From the IMG/VR virus record IMGVR_UViG_3300042338_000192, positions 1 through 64,000 of that record: DNA of 64,000 nt. The stretch is one strand, 5' to 3'. This document shows, in pieces, positions 36,901 to 43,896 of this stretch; positions within the stretch are counted from its first letter, which is position 1, and the number at the start of each line of letters is the position of its first letter. The notes under the pieces were generated by a model. It saw only the letters and a program-made list of their open reading frames with translations. It did no database searches and was not told the DNA's origin. The position numbers and the translations under genes are program-made. The stretch is from a virus.

Positions 36901-39900
36901 ATTAGCGCCAGTATTGGTACTTGGGTCACTACAAACGCTGCAACGCTTTGGAAAGGTACTGTAAATCTTGGTGCCGATATTGGTAAAGGAATCACATGGG
37001 CGTGGACAAGTGCTATTGATTTGGCTGACAGCGCAAAAACTTGGATAGAAACAGCCGCAAATAACTTTTGGAAAGGCTCTATAGATTTAGGTACGAAAGC
37101 TGGAGATTGGATAGGTACAACCACTAGTAAATTCTGGACAGGTACTGTAGCATTAGGTACAAAAGTTGGGGATTGGATAGGTACAAGTGCCAATAACTTT
37201 TGGGGAGGTACTGTAGCTTTAGGTACGAAAGCTGGAGATTGGATTACCACAAAAGCTTCTGACTTTTGGACAGGGACAGTAGCAGTAGGTACAAAAATCG
37301 GTGACTGGATAGACACAACAAGTAGCAAGTTTTGGACAGGCACCGTAGATATTGGAACAAAACTAGGGAGCTGGATCAGTACTAATGCATCAACTCTCTT
37401 TACAAATGCTGGGCAAGTGTTAACTGATACAGGAGCAACACTAGCTGAGACTGGAAAAGTCGCATGGTCAGGTATTGTAGATATCAGCTCAAGTCTTACA
37501 GCATGGTTAAAAGAGACAGCAAATATAACATGGTCAGGTATTGCAGATGTTAGTTCAAGCATTGGTACTTGGATAGGTACTGCAGGTAATTGGACATGGA
37601 CAAAAGCTGTAGATGTAAGTAAAAGTGTCACCGACTGGTTAGGAACTGCTGCCAATATTACATGGTCAGGTCTTGCTGATATTTCTACAAGCCTTAGTGC
37701 GTGGTTTACAACAAAGGCCGGTAGTTTTATTACTGGTACTTTAGATGTCGGTTCACAAGTTGTAAATACAGTCGGTTCAACGTTAGCTGAAACTGGGAAA
37801 ATTGCATGGTCAGGAATTGTTGATATTAGCGCCAATTTAAAAACATGGCTAGGCACTGCATCTAATATCGTTTGGTCTGGAGCTGCAGAGATAGGGGAAA
37901 GTCTCAAAACTTATTTATCGAAAGCAGGTAATTGGGTTTGGAATACAGGTGCAGATATTTCTGTAAGTGTAGGTACATATCTTAAAACTGCAGGAAATTG
38001 GTTATGGTCAACAGCAGTAGATATAGGTGATAGCGTTAGTAAGGCTGTTCCAACTATTGCAAAATGGGCATGGACTAGTACTGTAGATATAAGTAAAAGT
38101 GTTACAAGCTGGCTAGGCACTGCGGCTAATATAACATGGTCAGGTATTGCAGATATTTCCAGCAGTCTTGGTTCATGGTTTACAACAAAGGCCGGTAGCT
38201 TTATAACTGGGACTTTGGATGTAGGTAAGCAGGTTGTCAGCAGCACTGCTGCGGTCATCTCAGATACAAGTAAAATAATCTGGAACGGTACTGCAGACAT
38301 TGGAACAAGCTTAAAAACTTATCTTAGCAAAGCTGCAAATTGGACATGGACAACAGCAACAGACCTTGGTGCGGGTATTACTGCGTTTATTGATAAGTCT
38401 GCAAACTGGGCATGGGCAAAGGCAATAGATGTTGGCGCGAATATTAAAGCATTCTTAGCCAAAGGTGCTAATTGGGTTTGGACAAATGCTGTGGATATTG
38501 GGACAGCTCTTACAAGTTTTGTCACCACAAAAGGTAATTGGTTGTGGTCAACAGCTACAGATCTTTCGGCAACGGTAGGAAGTAAAATTAAAGATTTAGC
38601 CACATTCACATGGGGTGGTGTTGTCGACATGGGCACTACAGTAGGCGATAGCCTAACCCAGTGGTTTAGAGACTTTGAGATGCCAGCTTTCGAACCTAGT
38701 AGTTGGGTGAACCAAGCTAAAGTTGTCGGTGGCGCTGTGTGGGATTGGGTTGCAGCTGGGTTTAAAAGCTTAGATAAATTAGATTTTAGTAAATTTATTT
38801 CAAGTATCTTTAAAACAGGTGGTGTAACAGGTACGCCTAACGCTGATGCAAAAATAGGTGGTGGTATATTCCAAGGCTCAGGGACAGGTACCTCTGATTC
38901 TAATGTTATTAGAATTTCGAATGGTGAGTATATTATTCCTGCTAAGCAAACTGCTGAGTATGCTGATGTACTGAATCAAATTAGAGCTGGTACTTTTGGG
39001 AAAGGAATGCCAGAAGGTGTTAATCTAGGTGATTATGCGAAAGGTATTGAAACTGGAAAATATTCTACGACTAGTAACAAAGGTTTCTTTGATGCAATTG
39101 GTAAACTAAAGACCTATGATGCTGCTGGAAATCCAACAGGACATTACTGGAAATCTGAATATGCGCCTATAATGGATTCATTAGGTTCTGCATTTACATC
39201 AGGATTGCCTTCAAATTCTTCTGTTGCTTATAATGGTAAGAGTTATAATATAGCTGCTTTCAATAAATTAATGATGAAGGGCATTAGTGGTGCAGGCCAA
39301 TTAGTTAGGACAGCGCTAGGGAAATACTCTTGGGATAATACTGGAGAAATGTCTGATTGGACTCCTGATATTTCTGAAACGCCTATAGCTGGCACATCTC
39401 AGTATACTATGGAGCAGTTAAGGTATACTTTTGGAAAGCAAGGCGAAGCTATCGGATACTCGGATATAAAACCTACTGATATGACTACTAAGTTCATATT
39501 AAGTGATAATGGCGCTAGACAAGTTCCTAATCTCTTAAATGATGATAGTAATTGGTTTGGTACAGGTATTCTGTTGCCTAATGATCCTTCTATGTCAGTA
39601 GAAGATATGGCTGCAATTAGAGCGCATAACTATTTAAACCTTAGACGATTTGATTCTATTGCTGATAAGCAAACAGGTAAAGGTTTACTGCGTGTATTCA
39701 ATCAAAATCCTAAAACTAAAGCTTTTGAACCTGCCAAAGGTTCTTTAGGACCTTGGAGAACTCAATCAGAAGTAAATAAGTTAATTGAAAATTCAGGCTA
39801 TTTAGGGAATACACAATTCTTTGATAACACAACAGTTGCACAAATGGATGCTGTCAGAGAAGCTTCCTTTCCTGTGATAAGTGCGTATAATGAAGAATCC

Positions 39901-42594
39901 CAAAATACGCTTAAAAAGTTTAAACCAAATTTAGGTACATTAGGCATTTTTGCAGGAACAGGTGCATCATCATTATTCAATTTGAATGACAGCATTGATG
40001 GATATGTATGGCCAGCTGGTATGAATAATGCCACTGCATTAGCTAAAATAGGATTACAAAATAAGCAATATTCTGAATTATTAGCAAAAAGTGAAAATCC
40101 GTTAGCAGATGCAGCAGTTTTCTGGCAAAACACCAAAGGTTCAACTCATTATGAAAAAGAACTTGCAAAAACTTCAAGTGTATCTGGTCATTCTTCTATA
40201 AACTATTGGGAAGATTATTTCGGACAAAAGGCTTTAGATTTAATCAATACATACCATCCTGACGCTTCTAATAATTATTTAGGCACAGCAGTACAACCTA
40301 AGCCTAACGCTCAAGTTCAAAAAATATTAGAAGCTACAGAAAAAGCTTTTGAGTTACCTTTGAAAGCAGATGGATCTCCATATTCAGATGATGATATCAA
40401 AGCAATTCACCAAGGATTAGTCGATTCTAATATTCTAAGTAAAGTTGTTGCGGGATCTACTAAAAGTGCTGTAGGCTTAAATGGGTTCCAAATTCCTTCT
40501 AATGTTATGGCCAGTTTGCTTAAAGACGGCCAACTAGGTACAGGTAGTTGGGCATTAGAGAAAAACAGTGGAATGTACAATTACACTGAAGAAGCTGTAG
40601 CAAATGGTACAAAGATGCGTGAGACTGTCTTAGGCCTTACTAGTGCTGCAGGTGATCTCGTAACAGAGAGAATTCCTACAGATAAGCCTATGTTAGAGTT
40701 GAATAAAGCAGGCAAGTGGGAATTACCAAAAATAAAGGTATCAGAAGACACCACCAACCGTTTAACAGCTAAATTGATTTCAAATGTAGCTACTGGAAAA
40801 TCTAAAGTCAGTGATTGGATGCAACCTAAAACATCAGATTTAGTAGATTACTCAAAAGCTGTCAAAATTGATTTATCAAAATTTGGTACTAATAAGCCAA
40901 ATACCAGTATAATGGATACAATCACTAAGAATTTAACTCCTGCTGGTATTAAAAAGTTTGGTACAGATGGCAGTCAACTAATAGCAGATCTTGCAAGTAA
41001 GATTTATAAGTCAGGTGTTGATGTTGCAATTACAATGCAAGACTATTATAAAAGTTTAACTGCAGATGGGTATGCTCAATCTATCGCTGTCAACAGTATT
41101 CCGGATGTAATGGCAGCATTGCCTAATATTCCTGTTAACAGTTTTCCTTTTGGCGTAGATGAGCTAGCCGGCGATTTTAGTAGTTCAATTGGGAAGCAGT
41201 TTACTCTAAAGAATCTTACTAACCAGCCTTTAAATACTGGATATTTTCCAAATGATTCTAAAATTGGTTTATCAGATTTTGACGCAAAGATGGCTCAAAG
41301 CCAATTAAATAATCTTATGCAGTATGTTAGATCTGGGAAGCCTATGACAGAAGCTCAGAGACTTGGTGCTGAATGGGTATTACAACAAAATGGTCAAGAT
41401 TTTAATAAATTAGCACCTCCTTCGATGTTTGACAAAGCTTTGAATTGGATCATTCCAAATGCAGGCGCTAATGCAGATGTTCCGCCTGTATTGAACTTCT
41501 TAACTTCTCCATCTAAAGATGTATTATCAAAATTTTATCCAAAAGTATTTTCAGACCCTGTGGTATCAAATAAGATCATTGATGATTTAGCGCCAGATAA
41601 TGTACTAGATAGTACTACAACAAGTGCGTTATTAGAGAATATTGATTTTTCAAGTCTTGCAAAATCCTTAAATGGCAAGTTAGTAAGCGACTGGGGCAAG
41701 GATATGATAGCACCAATGCTATCAGGCGTAGAAGTATTAGACCAATCTACATACCCTAATCCTGAATTCGGTATTTGGGATCGTATGTTAAGCTGGGTAG
41801 GATTATCTGATAAGCCTGAAATTTTAACAGCAGAACAACATGATGATTATGAAACTTTCAAAGGTTACAAACCATTAGCTATTTCTAAACCAGTAACACC
41901 TTCGTTATTTAATTTTGGAAATGATCCTATTACTAAAGTTCCAATGTTGTCTATAGGTTCTGGTAAGTTATTAAAAGATTGGGAAGCAGATGAAAATCCA
42001 CTAATTACTCTTGCTAAGGATTCGCAAGGACAGGGGTTATCATCTAACTGGGATGCTGGATGGAAAAATGATTTTGGATTTAGTGATAACCAAATGACAG
42101 ATATCACTCCAATGGTTGAGGCAATATTCTCAGCATTTACCAATGACCCTGTTGGAACCATCGCATCTATTGTTACTCCAGCTGCTCAACAGACAGTAAC
42201 AAGTTTGTTAACTGGATGGTTATTCAGCTCAGTTATGGGCATGGCTACAGGCGGTTTAGTTAAAGGGCCGGGAACAGGAACTTCTGATTCTATTCCTACA
42301 ATGTTATCTAACGGTGAGTTTGTAATTAATGCAGCATCGACTGCAAGAAATAGACAATTACTTGAAGCTATTAATTCAGGTGCAACTATTTCATCTGCAG
42401 CTTCTCCTATTATGGCCGTACCAACTGCATCAAAAGCTAATAGTACGACAAATACTATTACTAATAATAGTGTTATTAATATGAATATAACAGGCGATAT
42501 TTCTCGCCAAACACGTGCTGAGATTTCACAAATGCTACCGCAAATCGCGGCTGGTGTGAATCAGTACAATCGTGAGCGTAATTATAGAGGTTAA
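24907..42594 (+). CDS. Giant tape measure protein
   Basis: 5895 residues in one open frame, among the longest tape measures one would expect. Tape measures set tail length at about 0.15 nm per residue, predicting a tail near 880 nm. Visible domains: the tape-measure N-terminal domain with FQLNQGLSAGALRGEELNSV and EQTPRIAKAIADNLDVS (about 220-260); several hydrophobic helical segments between about 960 and 1250 and again near 1930-2050; an SLT transglycosylase domain at about 3045-3160 (catalytic Glu3073 in GIVESRL, then GAIGVMQLVP and AGGYNVGFGNSY); a 22-residue repeat region (3670-4590); and three copies of a G.GTGTSDS...SNGE module (about 3535, 4653 and 5782). It may be cut or membrane-inserted during DNA entry. 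Codon use and G+C are even except for a linker before the SLT domain. Confidence 0.92.
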   Translation: MTGIVIDIEAKVDKAQGSIDALARSLAKISQNTNNIEKALTEGSLSKEIGKKPTESISKLNKESSNFKDTLTKTDKTFTGSFLNKSSDLKVNKSLDKTGDSLRSINDLAVGLAGNLKAAFGAVAFGGAFAGLTKVSSDFQDLENQIANVVGRSEQLAATMLSLNDVALRTRTLYASTTTVFTGFGRAMKDTRVSMETLLGVTETIQKAVAVSGASTDSANAALFQLNQGLSAGALRGEELNSVMEQTPRIAKAIADNLDVSLGKLRELASTGQVTTAVVMKALLDQAKQINKEFAVMKPTMAQGVSKLGEMIKSIASEFEKGLGLSDFFGEFLSDAIHALSEVSKNAFEMGVNFGRVITNIKERMKDFAEPIIFGFEKIVLKVKLLLGALGISTFVKKEIGEAKYIFDAYIKTAVRSYEAYGAVLRTLGKRGVGKGIWSVDDSPMIITAFKNTFLVYKSQLSVLGSRMLSSGRVLKENLKSVFAMLPQMLGEVLIAKKTGYLLKTYMSDILDFRAEIPRVIGRMGVYLFDALSSMFSRIAKGLVVSDLFSSFIARSSDNRKVAKILNDIFYFIASKLSEGFNYLSDKTKELTDWSFLDYITNRSQTITGRLRDSFASLFQMKGPSLSFRKVFNIVVIQLDEFYNKSIIVFDKIQKAFNKFGVTTKFAKMFSGVTQDTNKALAGIKSYFRSLQNELVIKFESDTFAKNIGKVFKSLQGTGTILKVLAKTLYQAFVTIKSTLSSINEAFDTAGVYNRLLQGLRFIEKLFGNFIKGIRGKLKDLESSTNISFSAKDLAKSINKLFDGIENQTNKLEKAFGAISKFGENVIEVFFKIYDAVIGNSWWTDTIDSIISTVRSLKNNTDGGLKQFAGNTIRVFQAIYEVVISIFKRISTVDISSNLQKMLEAVKTISPMAANVLSSIGDGVVSSFRKIRSIVADTLRSDFVISISTGNFRKSIEIAKDFAKNLFDGLPEELKHSLTAFANVFGLAFVSLLLPENRITSMLGGLFLRAAIAAGLAFANVFADVRFGVSFSVEAGKVAGKVAGTVLLGILADLPAIISNLLGFIGGAVEGFLKSIPIVGTVASMVYGILDLFQFSTAGGLIGALLFGGPALKMLSTLGIFEKQISRIFKVTGSIGSFFGGTMANTAVAGHNMTRLMTNPAHVGMGPPLPPGVGYQSRPQTAMSRASSSFFSSGNVVSSSAMVALVADQLGMFDQVFYDSPLGHAYMQGGLIALALMGPSGIDAIRSKIIYPVMRELSMLFPEGTIRGNLVRMFGMLGSMVRDPSILANLFAGMRERFASAFTGTGTGTFFSRLLFGPTGIPATSLGAFYNSIESAYNYATTRFAAVSPLLASAFGHPIVKWIMLAVAALGALTFSNMSSADTMTPSLNGETFYRGIQEAPQGPPTDLINKPRAETVKPYHRIPVPSFREMTGRGTGHTVLQKIADEVGYGYDRLSLSITNGLKNLIQNISDILPTSLKGMWDSLTPSQVAIGGIALLAGALTALYKPLINLQLALSPITLFRAALAALGNQLLAFQGIAATSGLKSVGLNMKSYTGLYVSALWDTMRQASPILDKLASKIGGSSIVKNLGANISKYSSELKQGMSDRTMAEAVAADLRNRKRTYKEERTSRFDRFRSAFEPNPSKGPETKGQTAVRGFARFLQESSAPITSGAGTVLQQGFQKFPNLTKVFDTVKEKGEILARTSPDKFVPRLKLYTAELYAMARATAILRETMGGKFVSLWLAEVAGAMGGLTGLTNRITLMTKALALMVNTLKFISTWRAAIVSVGAAVLFRIPFLESTDEFKKAGERGRKAFMGSFELGGSHVDVAATLFGGLIPAIAAGVVGVQRSRFNAAKELANNVLDTKISQGLTPANVDRSLYTSNAAIKKQLLQKDLEAQYAGMTPADRRKDFNRMGSYGGLPMNQASYMQYYMANPNRALLGAKGALTKGIAGAGATATTLVAAGAAGAYVGNKIGGETGAGIGAGLAMMFSSMVIPKITSFFITIAKFIPRLFLGFNIFALTGGILAMYLMGSNGTLMGALDDIYEKVKKILGIHSAAKDKKTGLLKSEADTATQYGISLKYDARLIDESNIEDPQIFERYTKAQETFKSSMEALKNAEDKGGSGDKSALQKDAEKAAEVLNKKAAEAMRASRFNMQKTVDLFKNFTVERSTRLDEVFGGADSLSLPTRKGSKASGTISAREMTMSTAYLTPEQDAVKARIFELKAMADEAVKLGELPGLDENFKMSLAVASNDVYKYTTKINEDLSSMSMQNLLGSPDLKVDISYFEKSVDALGKFVSRAKEIAKALADEQIYTNLVSSLVGNLKDANVSITANDILPESENNAAISRLQQLGLEAKRLKDHLDHTFSTKDRNATLSTLRAVEREAKLAQEMAADTATIGPVALAKNIEKLGIRGVEALRFVNEKATLDIKQATYGQMMTTSPERISRALVGNDLRTNVQRGVQSPPRDLNIKEVNAPEQVPFKSVNPAFIKTPSIYDIPALNMLGAPNKFSLLPKATTRDLSSFLPPALKEPLIIPIDDKVTAESLNRFALKVVAARANIEATLTKPEDKPNPFLKDTAEWIKVERENATAADNYNKRLEERKYDLENIDLWMVQLAADTKRFQDTDPFAKALQGLKDIETSGINYQQVFKDFGRADADKAATNIARLKNAIQDLRDGKYKIAGGDPQGLINNYEDELARAEAAIAHREIQFPEFGLDAPRKFRAVSVDLLKEIDSVDKQIFNLNSDIKLAGNDTGKIKTLSIELAKAEKRREEIKAGFADLTSKTSTVNEVFGSNMSTALMAGLPSKLWAQLSGTATQYKTALEEAMKESDMTSSTEALATSFENLKSHTSFLGFFVDMKTRLKETITDGFTSSFEKIKSGLPDLNINASQYAALPTTQKVELKNRADTIYFAEALQKMDSMSGEMYNFATDKLKGGMPIKDILSGMESRFGKEFANLNIAGKLTPPQSFSEMLLTAGADIKSGASEFRGAVTDLIAGKPATGGTAESPQTAIPQSELAPMPKASSMAVPEGFSAKELNNSTYDAIFKEAATKYNVDWIALKALGIVESRLKKDAVSDKGAIGVMQLVPRWHKLNDYTDARENIFAGAKYYKSGLKRNNEDLAMTAGGYNVGFGNSYNNTETQNQISRFRDVYGYLKGAPVADTSAPVTKVDGTLNTVALKANTVKDEMASAFQLWIETYKIAANNQETLNTANADLVKAGGALGRETQKTLITEAGFTEDAFLGMNTELKNYALTVAGKINQLKADIDAAIKAGKPTEQFLQDRLNASAGVEGTNKGLAANTMPTTLKEMDAFRKASTGNITAFLREYSGLSAENIDLMTEEDKVKTGILVHQQADLEYQMAVDAKAGKSTVDTAGKILSLGDDIKDMGDKSEVAAASIRAARDAGKAFSSTLTTGFTDAFKGLLRGEKDSGQNAFQTFASKLKQNLIDSTINSFSTGVTNSLGFGKGGAVENMASGLGEGIFKMFDKGINSIPGVTTASAATSNFSKSVGSFFKNDVGNFFGFAEGGPIVGPGTGTSDSIMAKLSNGEFVINAKSTAKYGNLINAINNDKLPKFALGGMVNKIANAETRSPLFSNIPVLEKPTQTNVTIDTEILDTSAFKLNKSATDLSDSAAKGSSLWDKLAAAAGGSTPVTSLTGVGVDVGKQVLKFFSDTGKWAWNGLIDVGSKVGTFFSDSAKWAWNGIVDVSTAIGDFISKNAKWAWNGIVDVGSKVEDFFSDTTKWAWSGLVDVSTKVGAFFANAGKWAWNGLIDVSTKVGAFFTDSAKWAWNSLIDVGSKVGTFFADARKWAWTNLVDVGSKVGDFFSDTTKWAWDGIVDVGKKVGTFFADTGKWAWSGIIDVGKKVGDFFLDTTKWAWSGIIDVGAALGDSISKNAKLVWDGVIDVGKKVGDFFTDTTKWVWTGIVDVGKKVGNFFTDTTKWAWDGIIDVGKKVGNFFTDTTKWAWTGIVDVGAKVGGFFTDNAKWAWNTAVDISASIGTWVTTNAATLWKGTVNLGADIGKGITWAWTSAIDLADSAKTWIETAANNFWKGSIDLGTKAGDWIGTTTSKFWTGTVALGTKVGDWIGTSANNFWGGTVALGTKAGDWITTKASDFWTGTVAVGTKIGDWIDTTSSKFWTGTVDIGTKLGSWISTNASTLFTNAGQVLTDTGATLAETGKVAWSGIVDISSSLTAWLKETANITWSGIADVSSSIGTWIGTAGNWTWTKAVDVSKSVTDWLGTAANITWSGLADISTSLSAWFTTKAGSFITGTLDVGSQVVNTVGSTLAETGKIAWSGIVDISANLKTWLGTASNIVWSGAAEIGESLKTYLSKAGNWVWNTGADISVSVGTYLKTAGNWLWSTAVDIGDSVSKAVPTIAKWAWTSTVDISKSVTSWLGTAANITWSGIADISSSLGSWFTTKAGSFITGTLDVGKQVVSSTAAVISDTSKIIWNGTADIGTSLKTYLSKAANWTWTTATDLGAGITAFIDKSANWAWAKAIDVGANIKAFLAKGANWVWTNAVDIGTALTSFVTTKGNWLWSTATDLSATVGSKIKDLATFTWGGVVDMGTTVGDSLTQWFRDFEMPAFEPSSWVNQAKVVGGAVWDWVAAGFKSLDKLDFSKFISSIFKTGGVTGTPNADAKIGGGIFQGSGTGTSDSNVIRISNGEYIIPAKQTAEYADVLNQIRAGTFGKGMPEGVNLGDYAKGIETGKYSTTSNKGFFDAIGKLKTYDAAGNPTGHYWKSEYAPIMDSLGSAFTSGLPSNSSVAYNGKSYNIAAFNKLMMKGISGAGQLVRTALGKYSWDNTGEMSDWTPDISETPIAGTSQYTMEQLRYTFGKQGEAIGYSDIKPTDMTTKFILSDNGARQVPNLLNDDSNWFGTGILLPNDPSMSVEDMAAIRAHNYLNLRRFDSIADKQTGKGLLRVFNQNPKTKAFEPAKGSLGPWRTQSEVNKLIENSGYLGNTQFFDNTTVAQMDAVREASFPVISAYNEESQNTLKKFKPNLGTLGIFAGTGASSLFNLNDSIDGYVWPAGMNNATALAKIGLQNKQYSELLAKSENPLADAAVFWQNTKGSTHYEKELAKTSSVSGHSSINYWEDYFGQKALDLINTYHPDASNNYLGTAVQPKPNAQVQKILEATEKAFELPLKADGSPYSDDDIKAIHQGLVDSNILSKVVAGSTKSAVGLNGFQIPSNVMASLLKDGQLGTGSWALEKNSGMYNYTEEAVANGTKMRETVLGLTSAAGDLVTERIPTDKPMLELNKAGKWELPKIKVSEDTTNRLTAKLISNVATGKSKVSDWMQPKTSDLVDYSKAVKIDLSKFGTNKPNTSIMDTITKNLTPAGIKKFGTDGSQLIADLASKIYKSGVDVAITMQDYYKSLTADGYAQSIAVNSIPDVMAALPNIPVNSFPFGVDELAGDFSSSIGKQFTLKNLTNQPLNTGYFPNDSKIGLSDFDAKMAQSQLNNLMQYVRSGKPMTEAQRLGAEWVLQQNGQDFNKLAPPSMFDKALNWIIPNAGANADVPPVLNFLTSPSKDVLSKFYPKVFSDPVVSNKIIDDLAPDNVLDSTTTSALLENIDFSSLAKSLNGKLVSDWGKDMIAPMLSGVEVLDQSTYPNPEFGIWDRMLSWVGLSDKPEILTAEQHDDYETFKGYKPLAISKPVTPSLFNFGNDPITKVPMLSIGSGKLLKDWEADENPLITLAKDSQGQGLSSNWDAGWKNDFGFSDNQMTDITPMVEAIFSAFTNDPVGTIASIVTPAAQQTVTSLLTGWLFSSVMGMATGGLVKGPGTGTSDSIPTMLSNGEFVINAASTARNRQLLEAINSGATISSAASPIMAVPTASKANSTTNTITNNSVINMNITGDISRQTRAEISQMLPQIAAGVNQYNRERNYRG
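35947..36900 (+). repeat. Fifteen tandem 66-bp repeats inside tape measure
   Basis: Units coding KWAWNGLIDVGSKVGTFFSD-like 22-mers. The codon for the first W of WAW recurs every 66 bases exactly from 35953 to 36877 (fourteen intervals). Related but looser units continue to about 38650. The 22-residue period is twice the 11-residue aromatic period known in tape measure helices. Bases differ between units mainly at third positions. Confidence 0.9.
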
Positions 42595-42595
42595 T

Positions 42596-43402
42596 ATGTC
42601 ATACGGTATCCTGAACGGTACTGCATTGATTGCTAAATTTATTGCACCATTAACAGTTAAAAGTAATCAACCAGTATTTAGTTCGGATACCCTTTCATTA
42701 TCTAGAGTTTCGGTAAAACGTAATGTCCAACGTTGGGAGATAGATGCAAATCTTGAACCCCTCGTTGGTACTGCTAACGATTTATTTGCACATCTAGTAA
42801 CTAAAGGGTCATCCGAAAGTTTTAAAATTAAAATGCCTCAGAATTATGGGGCACAATTACAAATAGAAAAACCATTAGAAATAACAGCAACACTAAATAA
42901 AGAAAATGGTAATGTGTTTACAGTAGTAACCCCATCTAATTTTAATTATGTAAGTGTCCTTAATAAAAGTATAATTGGTGTTGGAATAATAACATCTACA
43001 GATGCAGTAGCAAAGACATTAACTGTTACAACTTTAATTCCTGGGAATCCTGGACATAGTGAACCTAAGTCTTATTTTATTGACTCAGAAACGGAATTGA
43101 CAGTTGGCGCAGCGCTTGCTGGTGTAACTAGTCTACCAATTGTTTCTAATACTAATAAAAAATTGCCAGTAGGTCTCTTTATAACTTTCGGTATTGATCC
43201 AAAGGTTTATATGGTGGTTAGCCATACGACTTCTTTGGTAATATTTCCAGAGTTACGATTGCCAATAACTACTACAACGGCTGTAAAATATACAGAAGTA
43301 GAAATGAATGCCAAGTACGATACAGATGTTATCTCAGGCATGGTGTACAGCGATGGTATTATGATGACCACAGGCCAAGTTAAATTGATAGAGGCGTTAT
43401 GA
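42596..43402 (+). CDS. Distal tail/minor tail protein
   Basis: 268 residues from the ATG at 42596, with AGAGGTTAAT just ahead; an in-frame start upstream in the tape measure is less likely. Opening strands MSYGILNGTALIAKFIAPLT and KRNVQRWEIDANLEPL, later SKSYFIDSETELTVGAALAG-like beta hairpins and a closing VYSDGIMMTTGQVKLIEAL. Size, beta content and place after the tape measure match a minor tail or distal tail ring protein. It overlaps the next gene by four bases. Confidence 0.72.
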   Translation: MSYGILNGTALIAKFIAPLTVKSNQPVFSSDTLSLSRVSVKRNVQRWEIDANLEPLVGTANDLFAHLVTKGSSESFKIKMPQNYGAQLQIEKPLEITATLNKENGNVFTVVTPSNFNYVSVLNKSIIGVGIITSTDAVAKTLTVTTLIPGNPGHSEPKSYFIDSETELTVGAALAGVTSLPIVSNTNKKLPVGLFITFGIDPKVYMVVSHTTSLVIFPELRLPITTTTAVKYTEVEMNAKYDTDVISGMVYSDGIMMTTGQVKLIEAL

Positions 43403-43896
43403 GAAATTTTGCGACAGGAACATTAAAAGATATGTTCGTTATTGCAACCATAGGAAGTATAAATACGACTTCTAGTTATAAAAATGAGACGGTAGAGGGT
43501 GTTGTTTACCTTGCTGATTCTCGACTAGTTTCTGTATCACCTATAGTTGTTTCAGATATAAAACAGGTTACATACGGGATAGAGTTAGCTAACTCTTCTT
43601 TAAGCAGTTTCTCAAATGGAATGCCGGTAACTGTTAAAAATGTATATGTCACTGATAGTGATGTAACAATTGTAATTGCATATAAAGGTGTTATCTCAGG
43701 AATTGATTCCTATTTGAAAACAGATGCTATTGGAGAATCCTTAATTAAACTCACATGCGCAAGTCCTATGTATGTCCTTGATTCAGTTGCGGGATGGCAC
43801 ATTAGCAAGGACTATCCACCTGCAGTAGGCGACACTTGCTTTGAAAGATCGCAAGATGATGTTTCTAAACTAATGCTTCAATGGGGTAAGAAATAA
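43399..43896 (+). CDS. Minor tail protein (tail tip assembly)
   Basis: 165 residues starting on an ATGA overlap. A mixed beta protein ending in PMYVLDSVAGWHISKDYPPA and GDTCFERSQ. The final cysteine-containing stretch recalls small tip proteins (DUF2163-like or lambda gpL-like) that join the tape measure end to the tail tip. It overlaps the J-like gene by one base. Function from context. Confidence 0.65.
   Translation: MRNFATGTLKDMFVIATIGSINTTSSYKNETVEGVVYLADSRLVSVSPIVVSDIKQVTYGIELANSSLSSFSNGMPVTVKNVYVTDSDVTIVIAYKGVISGIDSYLKTDAIGESLIKLTCASPMYVLDSVAGWHISKDYPPAVGDTCFERSQDDVSKLMLQWGKK

Noticed and set aside
35736-37907. A 723-codon open frame on the minus strand within the tape measure
   Set aside because: It mirrors the tandem 66-bp repeats: regular codon use on the plus strand removes stops on the other. 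The peptide is a low-complexity copy of the repeat (HAHLVVS.KKSPTFLPTS), with no ribosome site.
37911-38636. Two further minus-strand frames (129 and 105 codons)
   Set aside because: Same cause as the larger one: they are shadows of the looser repeats of the tape measure.
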